Below are positions 41,891 through 50,613 of a stretch of 64,000 nucleotides of DNA, one piece after another. Source of the DNA: JADKAV01 sp963704075 (GTDB taxonomy: Bacteria; Actinomycetota; Actinomycetes; S36-B12; UBA10799). The translations under genes were made by a program, and so were the position numbers. Where the stretch lies: positions 1 to 64,000 of the forward strand of contig CAVPGV010000016.1 of NCBI GenBank assembly GCA_963704075.1, in the 5' to 3' direction. The first letter of the stretch is position 1. The number at the start of each line of letters is the position of its first letter. The notes under the pieces were generated by a model. It was not told where the DNA came from. It worked only from the letters and a program-made list of their open reading frames with translations, and made no database searches.

Positions 41891-42406
41891 TCAGACCTGC
41901 CTTTCCGCCTCTTCAGAGTAGACGTCTGCGTCGGCCGGTCGGTTCACCGACTCGCGATCCAACGACCAGAGGGAACGCGGCCGCACCGCCAACCAGGCTG
42001 ACATGCCCACGAAAAGGAAATCTCGGGCGATGTCCCTGGCGTATTTGGCATCGATGCCCTCGGCACTGATGTCGCCGCCACCACCGAAGCACCCACAGTC
42101 GATCGTGTAGCCGCGGATCCAGACACTGGCGATGCCGATGACGAATGCCGTCATGAGCAGTCCGGACGCCAGCGCCGCCAGCCGGGTGAACAAACCCAGC
42201 AGCAGCAGAATCGCCAGCAGGATCTCGAACGCGGGCAGCGCCCAGCCCAGCGGGCCTGCCCAGGAAGGAGGAAAGATCCGGTAGGCCAGGATCGCGTCGC
42301 GTGCCCCGTTGACCTCGAAGATCTTCGCGAAACCCGCGTAGCCCCAGACGAAAGCCAGACCAAGCCGCGACACCAGCCCGATGATGTCCTTGAGTCGCTC
42401 GCTCAT
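41891..42406 (-). CDS. MauE/DoxX-family redox-associated membrane protein
   Basis: A 171-residue membrane protein with about four hydrophobic helices (LVSRLGLAFVWGYAGF; LGWALPAFEILLAILLLLGL; AALASGLLMTAFVIGIAS; last near FLFVGMSAWLAV). It carries the conserved cysteine motif DCGCFGGGG, as in MauE-type proteins that supply or remove electrons for extracytoplasmic disulfides. ATG 42406 (MSERLKDIIGLV) overlaps the true trpA stop (ATGA). The apparent fusion to trpA arises from a frameshift in trpA. It precedes the DsbA-like gene, a natural partner. Confidence 0.85.
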   Translation of the reverse strand: MSERLKDIIGLVSRLGLAFVWGYAGFAKIFEVNGARDAILAYRIFPPSWAGPLGWALPAFEILLAILLLLGLFTRLAALASGLLMTAFVIGIASVWIRGYTIDCGCFGGGGDISAEGIDAKYARDIARDFLFVGMSAWLAVRPRSLWSLDRESVNRPADADVYSEEAERQV

Positions 42407-43223
42407 CGTCGCGTTCCTTGCTTGCGTGCTGAGCGCACAGCGCTTGCCATCCCTGCGGCCGAGTGCTCCGACGTTCGTGACCGCAGCTGCCGGGGACTCG
42501 GCCTCCAGCACCAGACGGACGAATGCCGAACCCACGATGACCCCGTCGGCGTATCGGGCGACCTCGGCGGCCTGTTCGGGGGTGGAAACCCCGAGGCCGA
42601 CACACACCGGCTGATGGGTCACCTCGCGGACGCGGGAGACCAGATCGGCGGCATCGGCCCCGACGCTGGCGCGGGTGCCGGTGACACCCATGGTCGAGGC
42701 GGCGTACAAGAACCCGTTGCTGATCTCGGCGACCCGCTCGATGCGTGCCCTCGGCGAGGACGGGGCGACCAAGAACACCCGGTCGATCATGGCGTCGTCG
42801 GTGGCCCGGATCCAGTCCCCGGCCTCTTCGGGGATGATGTCCGGGGTGATGACGCCGACCCCGCCCGCCTGTGCGAGATCTTTCGCGAACCGGTCGACAC
42901 CGAAGTGCTCGATCGGGTTCCAGTAACTCATGATCAACGTGGGCGCACCCATGCCCGCCAGCGCCTGCACGGTCCGCAGGACGTCCGTCGTGTGGATGCC
43001 GTTCGCGAGGGCCTGGTCGGCGGCGGCCTGGATGACCGGTCCGTCCATCAGGGGGTCGCTGTAGGGCAGCCCGATCTCGACCACGTCAACGCCGTTCTCG
43101 ACCATCGCCGAGACGATCGCCACCGCGTCCACCCAGGTCGGGAAGCCCGCCGGCATGTACCCGATGAGCAATGCCCGGTCCTCGGCGCGGGCAGGCGGCG
43201 AAGACCTCTTGGAGTCGGCTCAC
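42403..43223 (-). CDS. trpA: Tryptophan synthase alpha chain (two frameshifts)
   Basis: Cleaves indole-3-glycerol phosphate to indole, which is channelled to TrpB. GTG 43223 (VSRLQEVFAA) overlaps the trpB stop. The body has LIGYMPAGFPTW, VDVVEIGLPYSDPLMDGPVIQ (catalytic Glu and Asp), GVGVITPDIIPEEA, FLYAASTMGVTG and GVIVGSAFV. Frame breaks occur near 43193 and near 42450. After the second, the natural C-terminus AAGMASAVRSARKQGTRR ends at a TGA overlapping mauE. Without that correction trpA would appear fused to mauE. Confidence 0.94.
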
Positions 43224-44410
43224 ACGTCCCCCAGCCCGAAGTACGCCGCGGCCGTCGCGACGTCCTTGTCCCCGCGCCCGGACATGTTGATCACGATGCT
43301 CGCCTCCGGTCCCAATTGTTGGGCCAGTCTGTGCGCACCGGCGACAGCATGCGCACTCTCGATGGCCGGGATGATGCCCTCGGTACGACAGCACAACTCG
43401 AACGCCGCCATCGCCTCGGCGTCCGTGACACCTTCGTAGCGGACACGTCCGGAGTCCCGCAGCCACGCGTGTTCCGGCCCGACCCCCGGATAGTCCAGTC
43501 CGGCGGAGATCGAATGACTGGCCATCGTCTGCCCGTCGTCGTCCTGCAAGAGGTAGGAACGGGTCCCGTGCAACACGCCGATCGAGCCGGCGGACAGGGT
43601 TGCGGCGTGGCGTCCGGTACCGATGCCGTCGCCTGCCGCCTCGTACCCGTACAGCCCGACGTCGGCATCGTCGAGGAAGTCGTAGAAGATGCCGATCGCG
43701 TTGGAACCGCCGCCTATGCAGGCGACCACCGCGTCGGGCAGGCCGCCCCGATCCAGGCATTGCTGCCGGGTCTCCTTGCCGATGACCCGGTGGAACTCGC
43801 GGACCATCTCGGGGAACGGCGCCGGCCCGGCCACCGTGCCCAGCAGATAGTGCGTCGAGGCGACGTTGGTGACCCAGTCGCGCATCGCCTCGTTGATCGC
43901 GTCCTTGAGCGTGCGACTGCCCGTGGTCACCGGCACGACCTGCGCACCGAGCAATTGCATGCGGGCGACGTTGAGGGACTGTCGCTGCGTGTCCTCCTCG
44001 CCCATGTACACCACGCACTCGAGCCCGAGCAGTGCCGCCGCGGTGGCGGTCGCGACCCCGTGCTGTCCGGCGCCGGTCTCGGCGATGACCCGGGTCTTGC
44101 CCATGCGCTTGGTCAGCAGCGCCTGCCCGAGCACATTGTTGATCTTGTGGCTACCGGTGTGGTTGAGGTCCTCACGCTTGAGCAGCACCTCCGCCACGCC
44201 GAACGCCTTGGCCAGCCCGGCCGCCGGGGTCAGGGGGGTCGGGCGACCGCTGTACTCGTGCAGAAGAGTGTCGAGTTCGGCGTGGAAGGCGTCGTCCACC
44301 CAGGCCTTGCGGAAGGCGTCGTCGAGTTCGTCGAGCGCGGCGACCAGCGCCTCTGGCACGAACCGTCCGCCGTACCGCCCGAAATGCCCATTAGCGTCGG
44401 GCAGTTCCAC
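43220..44410 (-). CDS. trpB: Tryptophan synthase beta chain
   Basis: PLP enzyme that condenses indole with serine. The 396-residue protein starts with GTG 44410, six bases after AGGAGG. The PLP lysine lies in EDLNHTGSHKINNVLGQALL. ETGAGQHGVATATAAALLG and the phosphate-binding GGGSNAIGIFYDF loop are intact. This is the canonical TrpB1 form that pairs with TrpA. It overlaps trpA by four bases and begins 10 bases after trpC. Confidence 0.98.
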   Translation of the reverse strand: MELPDANGHFGRYGGRFVPEALVAALDELDDAFRKAWVDDAFHAELDTLLHEYSGRPTPLTPAAGLAKAFGVAEVLLKREDLNHTGSHKINNVLGQALLTKRMGKTRVIAETGAGQHGVATATAAALLGLECVVYMGEEDTQRQSLNVARMQLLGAQVVPVTTGSRTLKDAINEAMRDWVTNVASTHYLLGTVAGPAPFPEMVREFHRVIGKETRQQCLDRGGLPDAVVACIGGGSNAIGIFYDFLDDADVGLYGYEAAGDGIGTGRHAATLSAGSIGVLHGTRSYLLQDDDGQTMASHSISAGLDYPGVGPEHAWLRDSGRVRYEGVTDAEAMAAFELCCRTEGIIPAIESAHAVAGAHRLAQQLGPEASIVINMSGRGDKDVATAAAYFGLGDV

Positions 44411-44420
44411 TTCGTACCTC

Positions 44421-45228
44421 CTAGTCGGCGTGGCGGACCGCTGGATGCTCCCCGGCCGAAACCAGGTCGTGCACCGCGGCGCCCGGGTCGGCGTGGGTGA
44501 CCAGGGCTTCGCCTACTAGTACAGCATCGGCCCCAGAAGCCGCATACGCCAACAGGTCCTGCGGGGAGCGCACCCCGGATTCCGCGACCCGCACGACGCC
44601 CTCCGGAATGGTGGGGGCAACCTGCGCGAAGACGCCCAGATCCACCTCGAGGGTGCGCAGGTCACGAGCGTTCACGCCGATCACCTTGGCGCCGGCGTCG
44701 ACCGCACGCACGACCTCGTCGGCGTCGTGGACCTCGACGAGCGGCAGCAGCCCGATCGACTCGGCTCTCTCGACCAGCGACACCAGCGCGGGCTGTTCGA
44801 GGGCGGCCACGATGAGCAACGCGAGGTCCGCACCGTAGGCCCTGCGCTTCCCAGAGTTGGTAGGAGGTGACGATGAAGTCCTTGCGCAGAACCGGGATGT
44901 CCACCGCTGCGCGCACCGCGGCCAGATCGTCGAGGCTGCCGCCGAAGCGGCGCTGCTCGGTCAGGACACTGATGCACCGAGCTCCCCCCGCCTCGTAGGC
45001 CTGTGCGAGGTGCGCGGGGTCGTCGATGGTTGCCAGGGATCCTTTGCTCGGCGAGGAGCGCTTGACCTCGGCGATGACGCCGACGCCTCCTTGGCGCAGA
45101 ACCGCCAAGGCATCGATCGGATCGGGCACGGACTCGACGCGGCGTTTGAGGTCCTCGAGCGGTACCTGCGCCTGCCGCGTGGCAAGGTCTTCCCGGACAC
45201 CGTCGATGATGTCGTCGAGCACGCTCAC
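44421..45228 (-). CDS. trpC: Indole-3-glycerol phosphate synthase (one frameshift)
   Basis: Closes the indole ring. GTG 45228 (VSVLDDIIDGVREDL) starts the TIM barrel. Catalytic residues are in VIAEVKRSSPSKG, SVLTEQRRFGG and VLRKDFIVTSYQLWEA, and after the break in LPLVEVHDADEV, KVIGVNARDLRTLEVDL and RVAESGVRSPQDL. The frame shifts near 44850, between EAQGL/EARAYGADL and LLIVAALEQ. Both halves are complete, hence a likely base error. No trpF, trpD or trpG gene adjoins it. Confidence 0.95.
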
Positions 45229-45271
45229 AAGCCTCAGAGTAGCCGCGCGTCCGACGGTCGGTTCGACCCCC

Positions 45272-45679
45272 TCATGCGGTCGTGCCCAGCGGCATACCCG
45301 GCAGGTTGCGTACCACCGTGAACACCAACAGCAACACCACCAGAGCGCTGGTCGCCCACTTCGGGAAGGTCATCGAGAACTCTTCGCCCCGCCAGCGCCG
45401 ATAGGTCCACAGGACGTACGCAACCACGATCAGCGGCAGGATGACGAGCACCGTGACGGCGTTGAAGTCCAGCGCACCGACGACGTCACCGTGCAGCACA
45501 TCGTGGCTGGCCCGCAGACTTCCGCAGAAGGGGCAGTCGAGCCCGATGAAGATCTTCGTGGGGCAGCCCGGGTAGTGCCCGGGCGTCGACGGGTCCACTG
45601 CGTACACGTAGGCGCACGCCGCAAGCCCCGCAACGCCGGTGGCGATGGGAGCCCGCATCCGCCGCCACCTGTTGTCCAT
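45272..45679 (-). CDS. DUF2752 membrane protein
   Basis: A 135-residue protein of the DUF2752 family, common near trp genes in actinobacteria. The conserved Cys-rich loop reads PGCPTKIFIGLDCPFCGSLRA, followed by the family's H-D-V-L-H-G-D and AL-F-N sequence. Hydrophobic segments lie near residues 10-28, 70-90 and 108-125. Function is unknown. The cysteines suggest metal or redox chemistry at the membrane, but this is inference. It lies 43 bases upstream of trpC. Confidence 0.9.
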   Translation of the reverse strand: MDNRWRRMRAPIATGVAGLAACAYVYAVDPSTPGHYPGCPTKIFIGLDCPFCGSLRASHDVLHGDVVGALDFNAVTVLVILPLIVVAYVLWTYRRWRGEEFSMTFPKWATSALVVLLLVFTVVRNLPGMPLGTTA

Positions 45680-45742
45680 GAAGGTCAGGGTACGCGGTTC
45701 GGACGTGATCGGGCGCAGTCGCGGGCGGTCACTGATGGCCGA

Positions 45743-45799
45743 ATAGCCCGTCGGTTGCCGAATGGCCCGTTGCTTATGGGCTGTTTCGCAACAAAGGGG
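45743..45799. repeat. 57-bp intergenic repeat, family B, copy 2
   Basis: Second copy of the element at 9971-10027. The arms AGCCC (45745-45749) with GGGCT (45778-45782) and GTTGC (45754-45758) with GCAAC (45788-45792) are again complementary and interlocked. It lies between the histidine kinase stop and the DUF2752 start; the rest of 45680-45838 is featureless. Confidence 0.6.
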
Positions 45800-45838
45800 T
45801 CATCTGAGGCCGGAAGAGGCTTCGCGGGCGTTGCGGGA

Positions 45839-47176
45839 TCACCCGATGGCCGCCGGGAACGAGATGCGGAAGCACGCCCCGCCCTCCGGCGCATGACCGG
45901 CCGAGGCGTCGCCGCCGAGCCGTTCGGCCAGCCGTCCGACCAGCGCCAGACCCACACCCGTGCCCACGTGCCGCAGACCCTGGTACCGGCTGTACAGTTC
46001 GGCGGGTTCGAAGGCCACTTCCAGGTCGCTGTCCGACAGTCCCGGTCCTCCGTCGCGCACCTCGAGGTAACCGCCGTTGGCGTCCAGGCCTGCCTGCAGG
46101 ATGATCTGCTCGCCGGCCGGCGTCACGCGCAACGCGTTCGCCACCAGGTTGTCGATCATCTGCCGCACCCGTCCCGGGTCGCATTGCACCAGGACGGGCT
46201 GTTCGGGCATGCGCAACTCCCAGCGCACGTTCTCAGCGGCGCACCGGTCGGCCCACACGTCATCGGCTGCGTCTGCAACGTCCCGTAGGTCGACATCCAC
46301 GATGTCCAGCGGGAACTCGACGGCGCCGAGCCGGGCCAGGTCCAGCAGGTCGGCGATCAGCGCGTCCAGACGGTGTGTCTCGGCCAGCATGGTCCCGGTC
46401 ACCCGTTCCATGTCCGCCTCGGGAACGACTCCGTCCGCGAGCGCCTCGGCGTATCCACCGATCGCTGTCATGGGTGTGCGCAATTCGTGGCTCACCGACA
46501 GCAGGAAGTCTCGCTGTCGCGACTCGCTGGTCGCCAGGCTGTCCCCGAGCTGGTTGAGTGCGACCGCGAGGTCCGCCACCTCCGCCGGACCTTCCGGCTC
46601 GAGGCGCAGGTTGCGGTCGCCGACCTGCAGACGACGGGCGGCGTTGACCAGGGTCCGCAGCGGCCGGGTCACCCGGCGGGCCAGCAGTGCTCCAGCGATC
46701 GCTGCGAGAACACCGCCGATGACGATCGCCATACCGATCCGGCCCCATAATTCACGCAGGCCGAAGCCGGACACGGAGGTGGGCTGGAGCAACAGCAAGC
46801 CGGTATCGCTGGCGATCAGGCGCCCCTCCACCATGAAGGTCTGGGCGTCAAACGAATAGCTCGTCGTAAGCCGGCCCGTACTCCACAGCGGCAGAACCTC
46901 GGTCTTCGCGAGGCCCTGCGGGTTCTCCCCTTCCGGCGTGATCAGCGCAAGACTGACCTGCTCGCTGCGCAGGGTGCTGATGAGGCGCTGCTGGATCTGG
47001 TCGGTGAGAGGTCCGGTCGTCTGTGTGGAGGCCGCGGCGGCGTCGGCCAGCTGCGACAGTTGCCTGCGCTGATCGCGCAGTTCGGCATCCCGCAGCAGGG
47101 GCAACGCGGTCAGCCCGGTCATCAGCACGGCCAGCAGGGCCACGAGTGTCGTGACGAAGACCGTCCGCAGCGTCAA
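45839..47176 (-). CDS. Sensor histidine kinase
   Basis: Two-component membrane kinase for the response regulator encoded just upstream. It has an N-terminal transmembrane helix (about residues 5-28), an extracytoplasmic domain to about 140, a second helix (145-168), HAMP (RRVTRPLRTLVNAARRLQVG), the phospho-acceptor FLLSVSHELRTPMTAIGGY and ATPase boxes N (RQMIDNLVANALRVTP), G1 (VRDGGPGLSD) and G2 (GTGVGLALVGRL). TTG 47176 is the only start in the open frame. An ATG overlapping the regulator's TGA (47236) is in frame but followed by TAG after six codons, so the true N-terminus may be obscured by sequence error. Signal unknown. Confidence 0.92.
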   Translation of the reverse strand: MTLRTVFVTTLVALLAVLMTGLTALPLLRDAELRDQRRQLSQLADAAAASTQTTGPLTDQIQQRLISTLRSEQVSLALITPEGENPQGLAKTEVLPLWSTGRLTTSYSFDAQTFMVEGRLIASDTGLLLLQPTSVSGFGLRELWGRIGMAIVIGGVLAAIAGALLARRVTRPLRTLVNAARRLQVGDRNLRLEPEGPAEVADLAVALNQLGDSLATSESRQRDFLLSVSHELRTPMTAIGGYAEALADGVVPEADMERVTGTMLAETHRLDALIADLLDLARLGAVEFPLDIVDVDLRDVADAADDVWADRCAAENVRWELRMPEQPVLVQCDPGRVRQMIDNLVANALRVTPAGEQIILQAGLDANGGYLEVRDGGPGLSDSDLEVAFEPAELYSRYQGLRHVGTGVGLALVGRLAERLGGDASAGHAPEGGACFRISFPAAIG

Positions 47177-47235
47177 CGACGCCCGGCGTACCGTGACCGC
47201 CGGCGGCGGGCTGGGCTACCGCCTCGTTGGGGGCA

Positions 47236-47940
47236 TCACTGGGCATCTGCGCCGGACTCGCTCGCTTCGGCGCCGTAGCCCACCCCGCGAACCGTCCGGA
47301 TGACGTTCTGGTCACCCAACTTGGAACGCAGTTGGGCCACGTGCACATCGACGGTACGGGTGTTCACCATCGCCGCGTAACCCCACACCTCGCTCAACAA
47401 CTGGTCGCGGCTGAAGATCTGGCCGGGGTGGGTCATCAGATAGAACAACAAGTCGAACTCAGTGGCCGTCAATTCCACCGTCCGCCCGGCGACGATGCAC
47501 TTGCGGGTCATCGGGTCCATCTCCACGTGGCCCAGACGGACTGCTTGGGACTGCGCCTGCGGCCCCCGCGCCCGCCGGACCACCGCCTTCACCCGGGCGA
47601 CCACTTCCCGCGGGCTGAAGGGTTTGGTGATGTAGTCGTCGGCACCGAGTTCCAGACCGAGGACACGGTCGACCTCGTCGTCACGAGCGGTGCAGAACAA
47701 GACCGGAGTCCAGTCCTGGTCCGCACGCAGCCGCCGGCAGACCTCGATGCCGTCCATCCCGGGCAGGCCGACGTCCAGCAGGATGCAGGAGGGCCTGAAC
47801 TCCGACACCGCCGAGAGCGCACGCTGCCCGTCGCCCTCCACGAGGACCTGGAACCCCTCGCGACTCAAGTACATGCGGAGCAGATCGGCGATCGCCGGCT
47901 CGTCCTCCACTACGAGGACGACGCCCCGTTCTGAACTCAC
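47236..47940 (-). CDS. OmpR/PhoB-family response regulator
   Basis: A 234-residue DNA-binding regulator starting at GTG 47940 (VSSERGVVLVVEDEPAIADLL). The receiver domain contains the acidic pocket EDEP, the phospho-accepting Asp in CILLDVGLPGMDG and the Lys in YITKPFSPRE. The winged-helix output domain (about residues 130-228) shows ELTATEFDLLFYLMTHPGQ and VDVHVAQLRSKLG. It pairs with the downstream kinase. The start overlaps the HGxxPAAW gene. Position inside the trp cluster does not prove that it regulates trp genes. Confidence 0.95.
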   Translation of the reverse strand: MSSERGVVLVVEDEPAIADLLRMYLSREGFQVLVEGDGQRALSAVSEFRPSCILLDVGLPGMDGIEVCRRLRADQDWTPVLFCTARDDEVDRVLGLELGADDYITKPFSPREVVARVKAVVRRARGPQAQSQAVRLGHVEMDPMTRKCIVAGRTVELTATEFDLLFYLMTHPGQIFSRDQLLSEVWGYAAMVNTRTVDVHVAQLRSKLGDQNVIRTVRGVGYGAEASESGADAQ

Positions 47941-48188
47941 GCGTGTGCTGAGTCGGACGTCGATTCGCTGATGTTGCCCGCGGCGTCCTTCTGCGGTTGT
48001 CCCATACCGGCCATGGCCATCGCCTTGCCGACGATGGCTCCCAGCGGAAGCATGGCCACCCCGACCCAGAACAACCAGGGCTGCGCCAGCACCACGGCGA
48101 TGGTGCCGACCAGGAAACCGAGGGTCACGATCGTCGTGCCCGTCCACATCGCGGTGGTCCGACCGTGGTTGTTGTGATACATCGGCAT
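47937..48188 (-). CDS. Small HGxxPAAW-type membrane protein
   Basis: An 83-residue membrane protein starting at ATG 48188 eight bases after GGAGG. It has MYHNNHGRTTAMWTG in place of the usual HGxTPAAWT signature, then two hydrophobic helices (TTIVTLGFLVGTIAVVLA and LFWVGVAMLPLGAIVGKAM). This small family is typically encoded in actinobacterial trp operons; function unknown. The departure from the PAAW consensus is visible but its effect is not known. Confidence 0.82.
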   Translation of the reverse strand: MPMYHNNHGRTTAMWTGTTIVTLGFLVGTIAVVLAQPWLFWVGVAMLPLGAIVGKAMAMAGMGQPQKDAAGNISESTSDSAHA

Positions 48189-48231
48189 CGGGAAACCTCC
48201 AGGTTCTTTCGGTGAGTCTATCGAGTTGCGG

Positions 48232-48660
48232 CTAGTCGTCGGTCGAGGCATCGCGGCGGCGGGTCGGATCCATGCCCCGGTCCAGACTCTCCCACATCAT
48301 CCGCGGGTTGTCGGCTTCATCCTCGCCGATCTGGTCGGACCGCGCATACCGACTCGACCAGCCTGGCCAAGCCCCACCGCGTGCCACGGCGATGACCGCT
48401 CCGGCCAGCCCGCTCGCGCACGCGATCACCGCAATGGTCGACGCTAGGACGGCCAGGACCAGGGCGCCCACCCAGGCCGCGGTCGCCAGGACCGCGAGCA
48501 CCGTGCGCACCCGCCCGGACGTCAGCCAGATGGCGGCCAGCGCCAGTACAGCGCCCAACAGCCCCGTCGCCGTTGCGGCTTCTTCCGGCGCCCGGATGAA
48601 CAGCACCGCCGCTCCGACCAGGGTGAGGACCAGGGCCAGTGCTCGGCTACTCACGAGCAC
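48232..48660 (-). CDS. Trp-operon-associated membrane protein
   Basis: A 142-residue protein with four hydrophobic segments (residues 6-24, 31-48, 54-70, 76-94) and a polar, acidic tail (DQIGEDEADNPRMMWESLD). Size, position after trpE and the PDW-like W-x-x-L-D end fit the tryptophan biosynthesis-associated membrane proteins (Trp_oprn_chp family) of actinobacteria, whose role is unknown. GTG 48660 is 27 bases beyond the trpE stop. Confidence 0.82.
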   Translation of the reverse strand: MLVSSRALALVLTLVGAAVLFIRAPEEAATATGLLGAVLALAAIWLTSGRVRTVLAVLATAAWVGALVLAVLASTIAVIACASGLAGAVIAVARGGAWPGWSSRYARSDQIGEDEADNPRMMWESLDRGMDPTRRRDASTDD

Positions 48661-48687
48661 CCCCTGCCACCACGGACCTCGGGTCGG

Positions 48688-50229
48688 TCATGACATCTCC
48701 TCCGCGATGGCCAGGGCGCGCAGCACAGCGGCGGCCTTGTTCTGGCACTCCTCGTCCTCGGTCGCAGGATCGGAGTCGGCGACGATGCCGGCACCGGCCT
48801 GCACATAGGCCGTGCCATCGCGCAGCAACGCGGTGCGAATGGCGATGGCGGTGTCCATGTCTCCCGCGAAGTCGAAGTATCCGATGCAGCCGGCATAGAG
48901 CCCCCGGCGGGTGTTCTCCAGTTCGTCGATGATCTCCATGGCCCGCGGTTTGGGCGCCCCGGACAAGGTACCGGCGGGAAAGGTGGCCGCGAGCAGGTCG
49001 TATGCCGTGTCCCCATCCTGCAGGCGGCCCACGACCGTCGACACGATGTGATGGACGTGGGAGTACTGCTCGACCTGCATGAACTCCACCACGTTCACGG
49101 TGCCGGGACGACACACGCGGCCGAGGTCGTTGCGCCCGAGGTCCACGAGCATCAGGTGCTCGGCTCGCTCCTTCGGGTCGGCCAGCAGATCGGCGACCAG
49201 CGCCGCGTCCTCATCCGGGGTCCGGCCGCGGGGCCGGGTGCCCGCGATCGGGTGCAGCATCGCCTCGTCGCCGGTGAGCTTCACCAGCGCCTCCGGGCTC
49301 GACCCGACGATGCTGAACCCGGCGGTGTCCATCCCCTCGGTGCCGGGGATGTTGAGCAGGTACATGTAGGGACTCGGGTTGGTCATCCGCAGGGCCCGGT
49401 ACACGTCCAGCGGTGTCGCCCGCGAGGGTTGCGCGAAGCGCTGGGACAGCACGATCTGGAAGGCATCGCCGGCCCGGATGTATTCCTTGGCCACCTCGAC
49501 CGCCGCACGGTAGTCGTCGTTGGCGCTGGCCTGGCCAGGCGCAGCGGGGACGATGGCCTGCACTTTCGCCGGGCTGGCGGCGTGCAGGTCGGCCTGCATG
49601 ACGTCCAGTCGGGCCACCGCATCCTGGAAAGCGCGGTCGACCCCGGCATCGGTGTTGTCGTAGTTGACGGCGTTGGCCACCAGCCAGATCGAGCCATCGA
49701 CGTGGTCCATCACCGCGAGGTCGGTGGCCAGCAGCAGGGCCAACTCCGGCAGATGCAGGTCGTCGGGGTTCGCGTCCGGCAGCCGTTCCCATCGCCGCAC
49801 GGCGTCGTAGCCGATGAAGCCCACGAGCCCGCCGGTCAGGGGCGGCAAGCCGTGCGGTCGTGGGGTACGCAGCGAGGCCAGAGTGTCGCGCAACCCTTCG
49901 ACCGCCGGTCCCCGGTCAGGCAGACCCGCCGGCGCATTGCCGACCCACAGCACCTGCCCGTCGTGCTCGGTCAGCATCGCTGCACTGCGCACACCGATGA
50001 ACGAGTACCGGCTCCAGGTCTGTCCGTTCTCCGCGGATTCCAGCAGGAAGGTACCGGGGCGTCCGGCTGCCAACTTTGCGTACAGTCCGACCGGCGTCTG
50101 GTCATCGACGAGGAACCGGCGCACGACCGGGATCACGCGACGGTCATCGGCCAGTTCCCGGAACTGATCGATGGTGGGGGCGGTGATGCCGCTCGGGGAG
50201 GTGGCCGCGACAGCGTACGGATCGGTCAT
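48688..50229 (-). CDS. trpE: Anthranilate synthase component I
   Basis: Makes anthranilate from chorismate, normally with ammonia from TrpG. The 513-residue protein contains the tryptophan-feedback motif FLLESAENGQTWSRYSFIG (LLES), and the chorismate-binding signatures HPIAGTRPRGRTPDEDAAL, DLGRNDLGRVC, FPAGTLSGAPKPRAMEI and IRTALLRDG. ATG 50229 overlaps the hisI stop (ATGA), so trp expression starts from the hisI promoter. The amidotransferase partner (trpG/pabA) is not in the window. Confidence 0.97.
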   Translation of the reverse strand: MTDPYAVAATSPSGITAPTIDQFRELADDRRVIPVVRRFLVDDQTPVGLYAKLAAGRPGTFLLESAENGQTWSRYSFIGVRSAAMLTEHDGQVLWVGNAPAGLPDRGPAVEGLRDTLASLRTPRPHGLPPLTGGLVGFIGYDAVRRWERLPDANPDDLHLPELALLLATDLAVMDHVDGSIWLVANAVNYDNTDAGVDRAFQDAVARLDVMQADLHAASPAKVQAIVPAAPGQASANDDYRAAVEVAKEYIRAGDAFQIVLSQRFAQPSRATPLDVYRALRMTNPSPYMYLLNIPGTEGMDTAGFSIVGSSPEALVKLTGDEAMLHPIAGTRPRGRTPDEDAALVADLLADPKERAEHLMLVDLGRNDLGRVCRPGTVNVVEFMQVEQYSHVHHIVSTVVGRLQDGDTAYDLLAATFPAGTLSGAPKPRAMEIIDELENTRRGLYAGCIGYFDFAGDMDTAIAIRTALLRDGTAYVQAGAGIVADSDPATEDEECQNKAAAVLRALAIAEEMS

Positions 50230-50573
50230 GGGCGCACCGACGCGGTGTCGAAGCAGGACCGCAGACCGGTGTGGCAGGCGGGTCCGGTCTGATCGACCAT
50301 GAGCAGGACCGCGTCGCCGTCACAATCGACGCGCAACTCCCGGACCTGCTGAACGTTGCCGGACGTCTCGCCCTTGACCCAGTACTCCCGGCGCGACCTC
50401 GACCAGTAGGTCCCGCGGCCGGTCTGCAGCGTTCTGCGGACCGCTTCGGCGTCCATCCAGGCCAGCATCAGCACCTCGCCGGTGTCCCACTGCTGGGCGA
50501 TGGCCGGCAGCAGCCCGTCGGGCCCGAAATGCAGGCGCTGCACGGTTTGCGCGATCGGCGAAACGTCACCCAT
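50226..50573 (-). CDS. hisI: Phosphoribosyl-AMP cyclohydrolase
   Basis: Third step of histidine synthesis, opening the adenine ring with zinc. ATG 50573 gives 115 residues: LLPAIAQQWDTGEVLMLAWM, TYWSRSRREYWVKGETSGN and the metal site in RVDCDGDAVLLMVDQTGPACHTG. It heads the operon hisI-trpE; the few dozen bases to the divergent gene at 50614 must hold both promoters. Confidence 0.97.
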   Translation of the reverse strand: MGDVSPIAQTVQRLHFGPDGLLPAIAQQWDTGEVLMLAWMDAEAVRRTLQTGRGTYWSRSRREYWVKGETSGNVQQVRELRVDCDGDAVLLMVDQTGPACHTGLRSCFDTASVRP

Positions 50574-50613
50574 GGCCCCATTGTGCCGGGGTGCCCCATG
50601 CAACCATCTAGGT

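Noticed and set aside
41891..43171. Apparent TrpA-MauE fusion protein
   Set aside because: A shift near 42450 restores a normal TrpA C-terminus whose TGA overlaps the mauE ATG, so the fusion is a frameshift artefact.
42422..44500. 692-codon open frame on the plus strand over trpA-trpB
   Set aside because: Antisense shadow of trpA and trpB; low-complexity Arg/Gly/His composition and no family resemblance.
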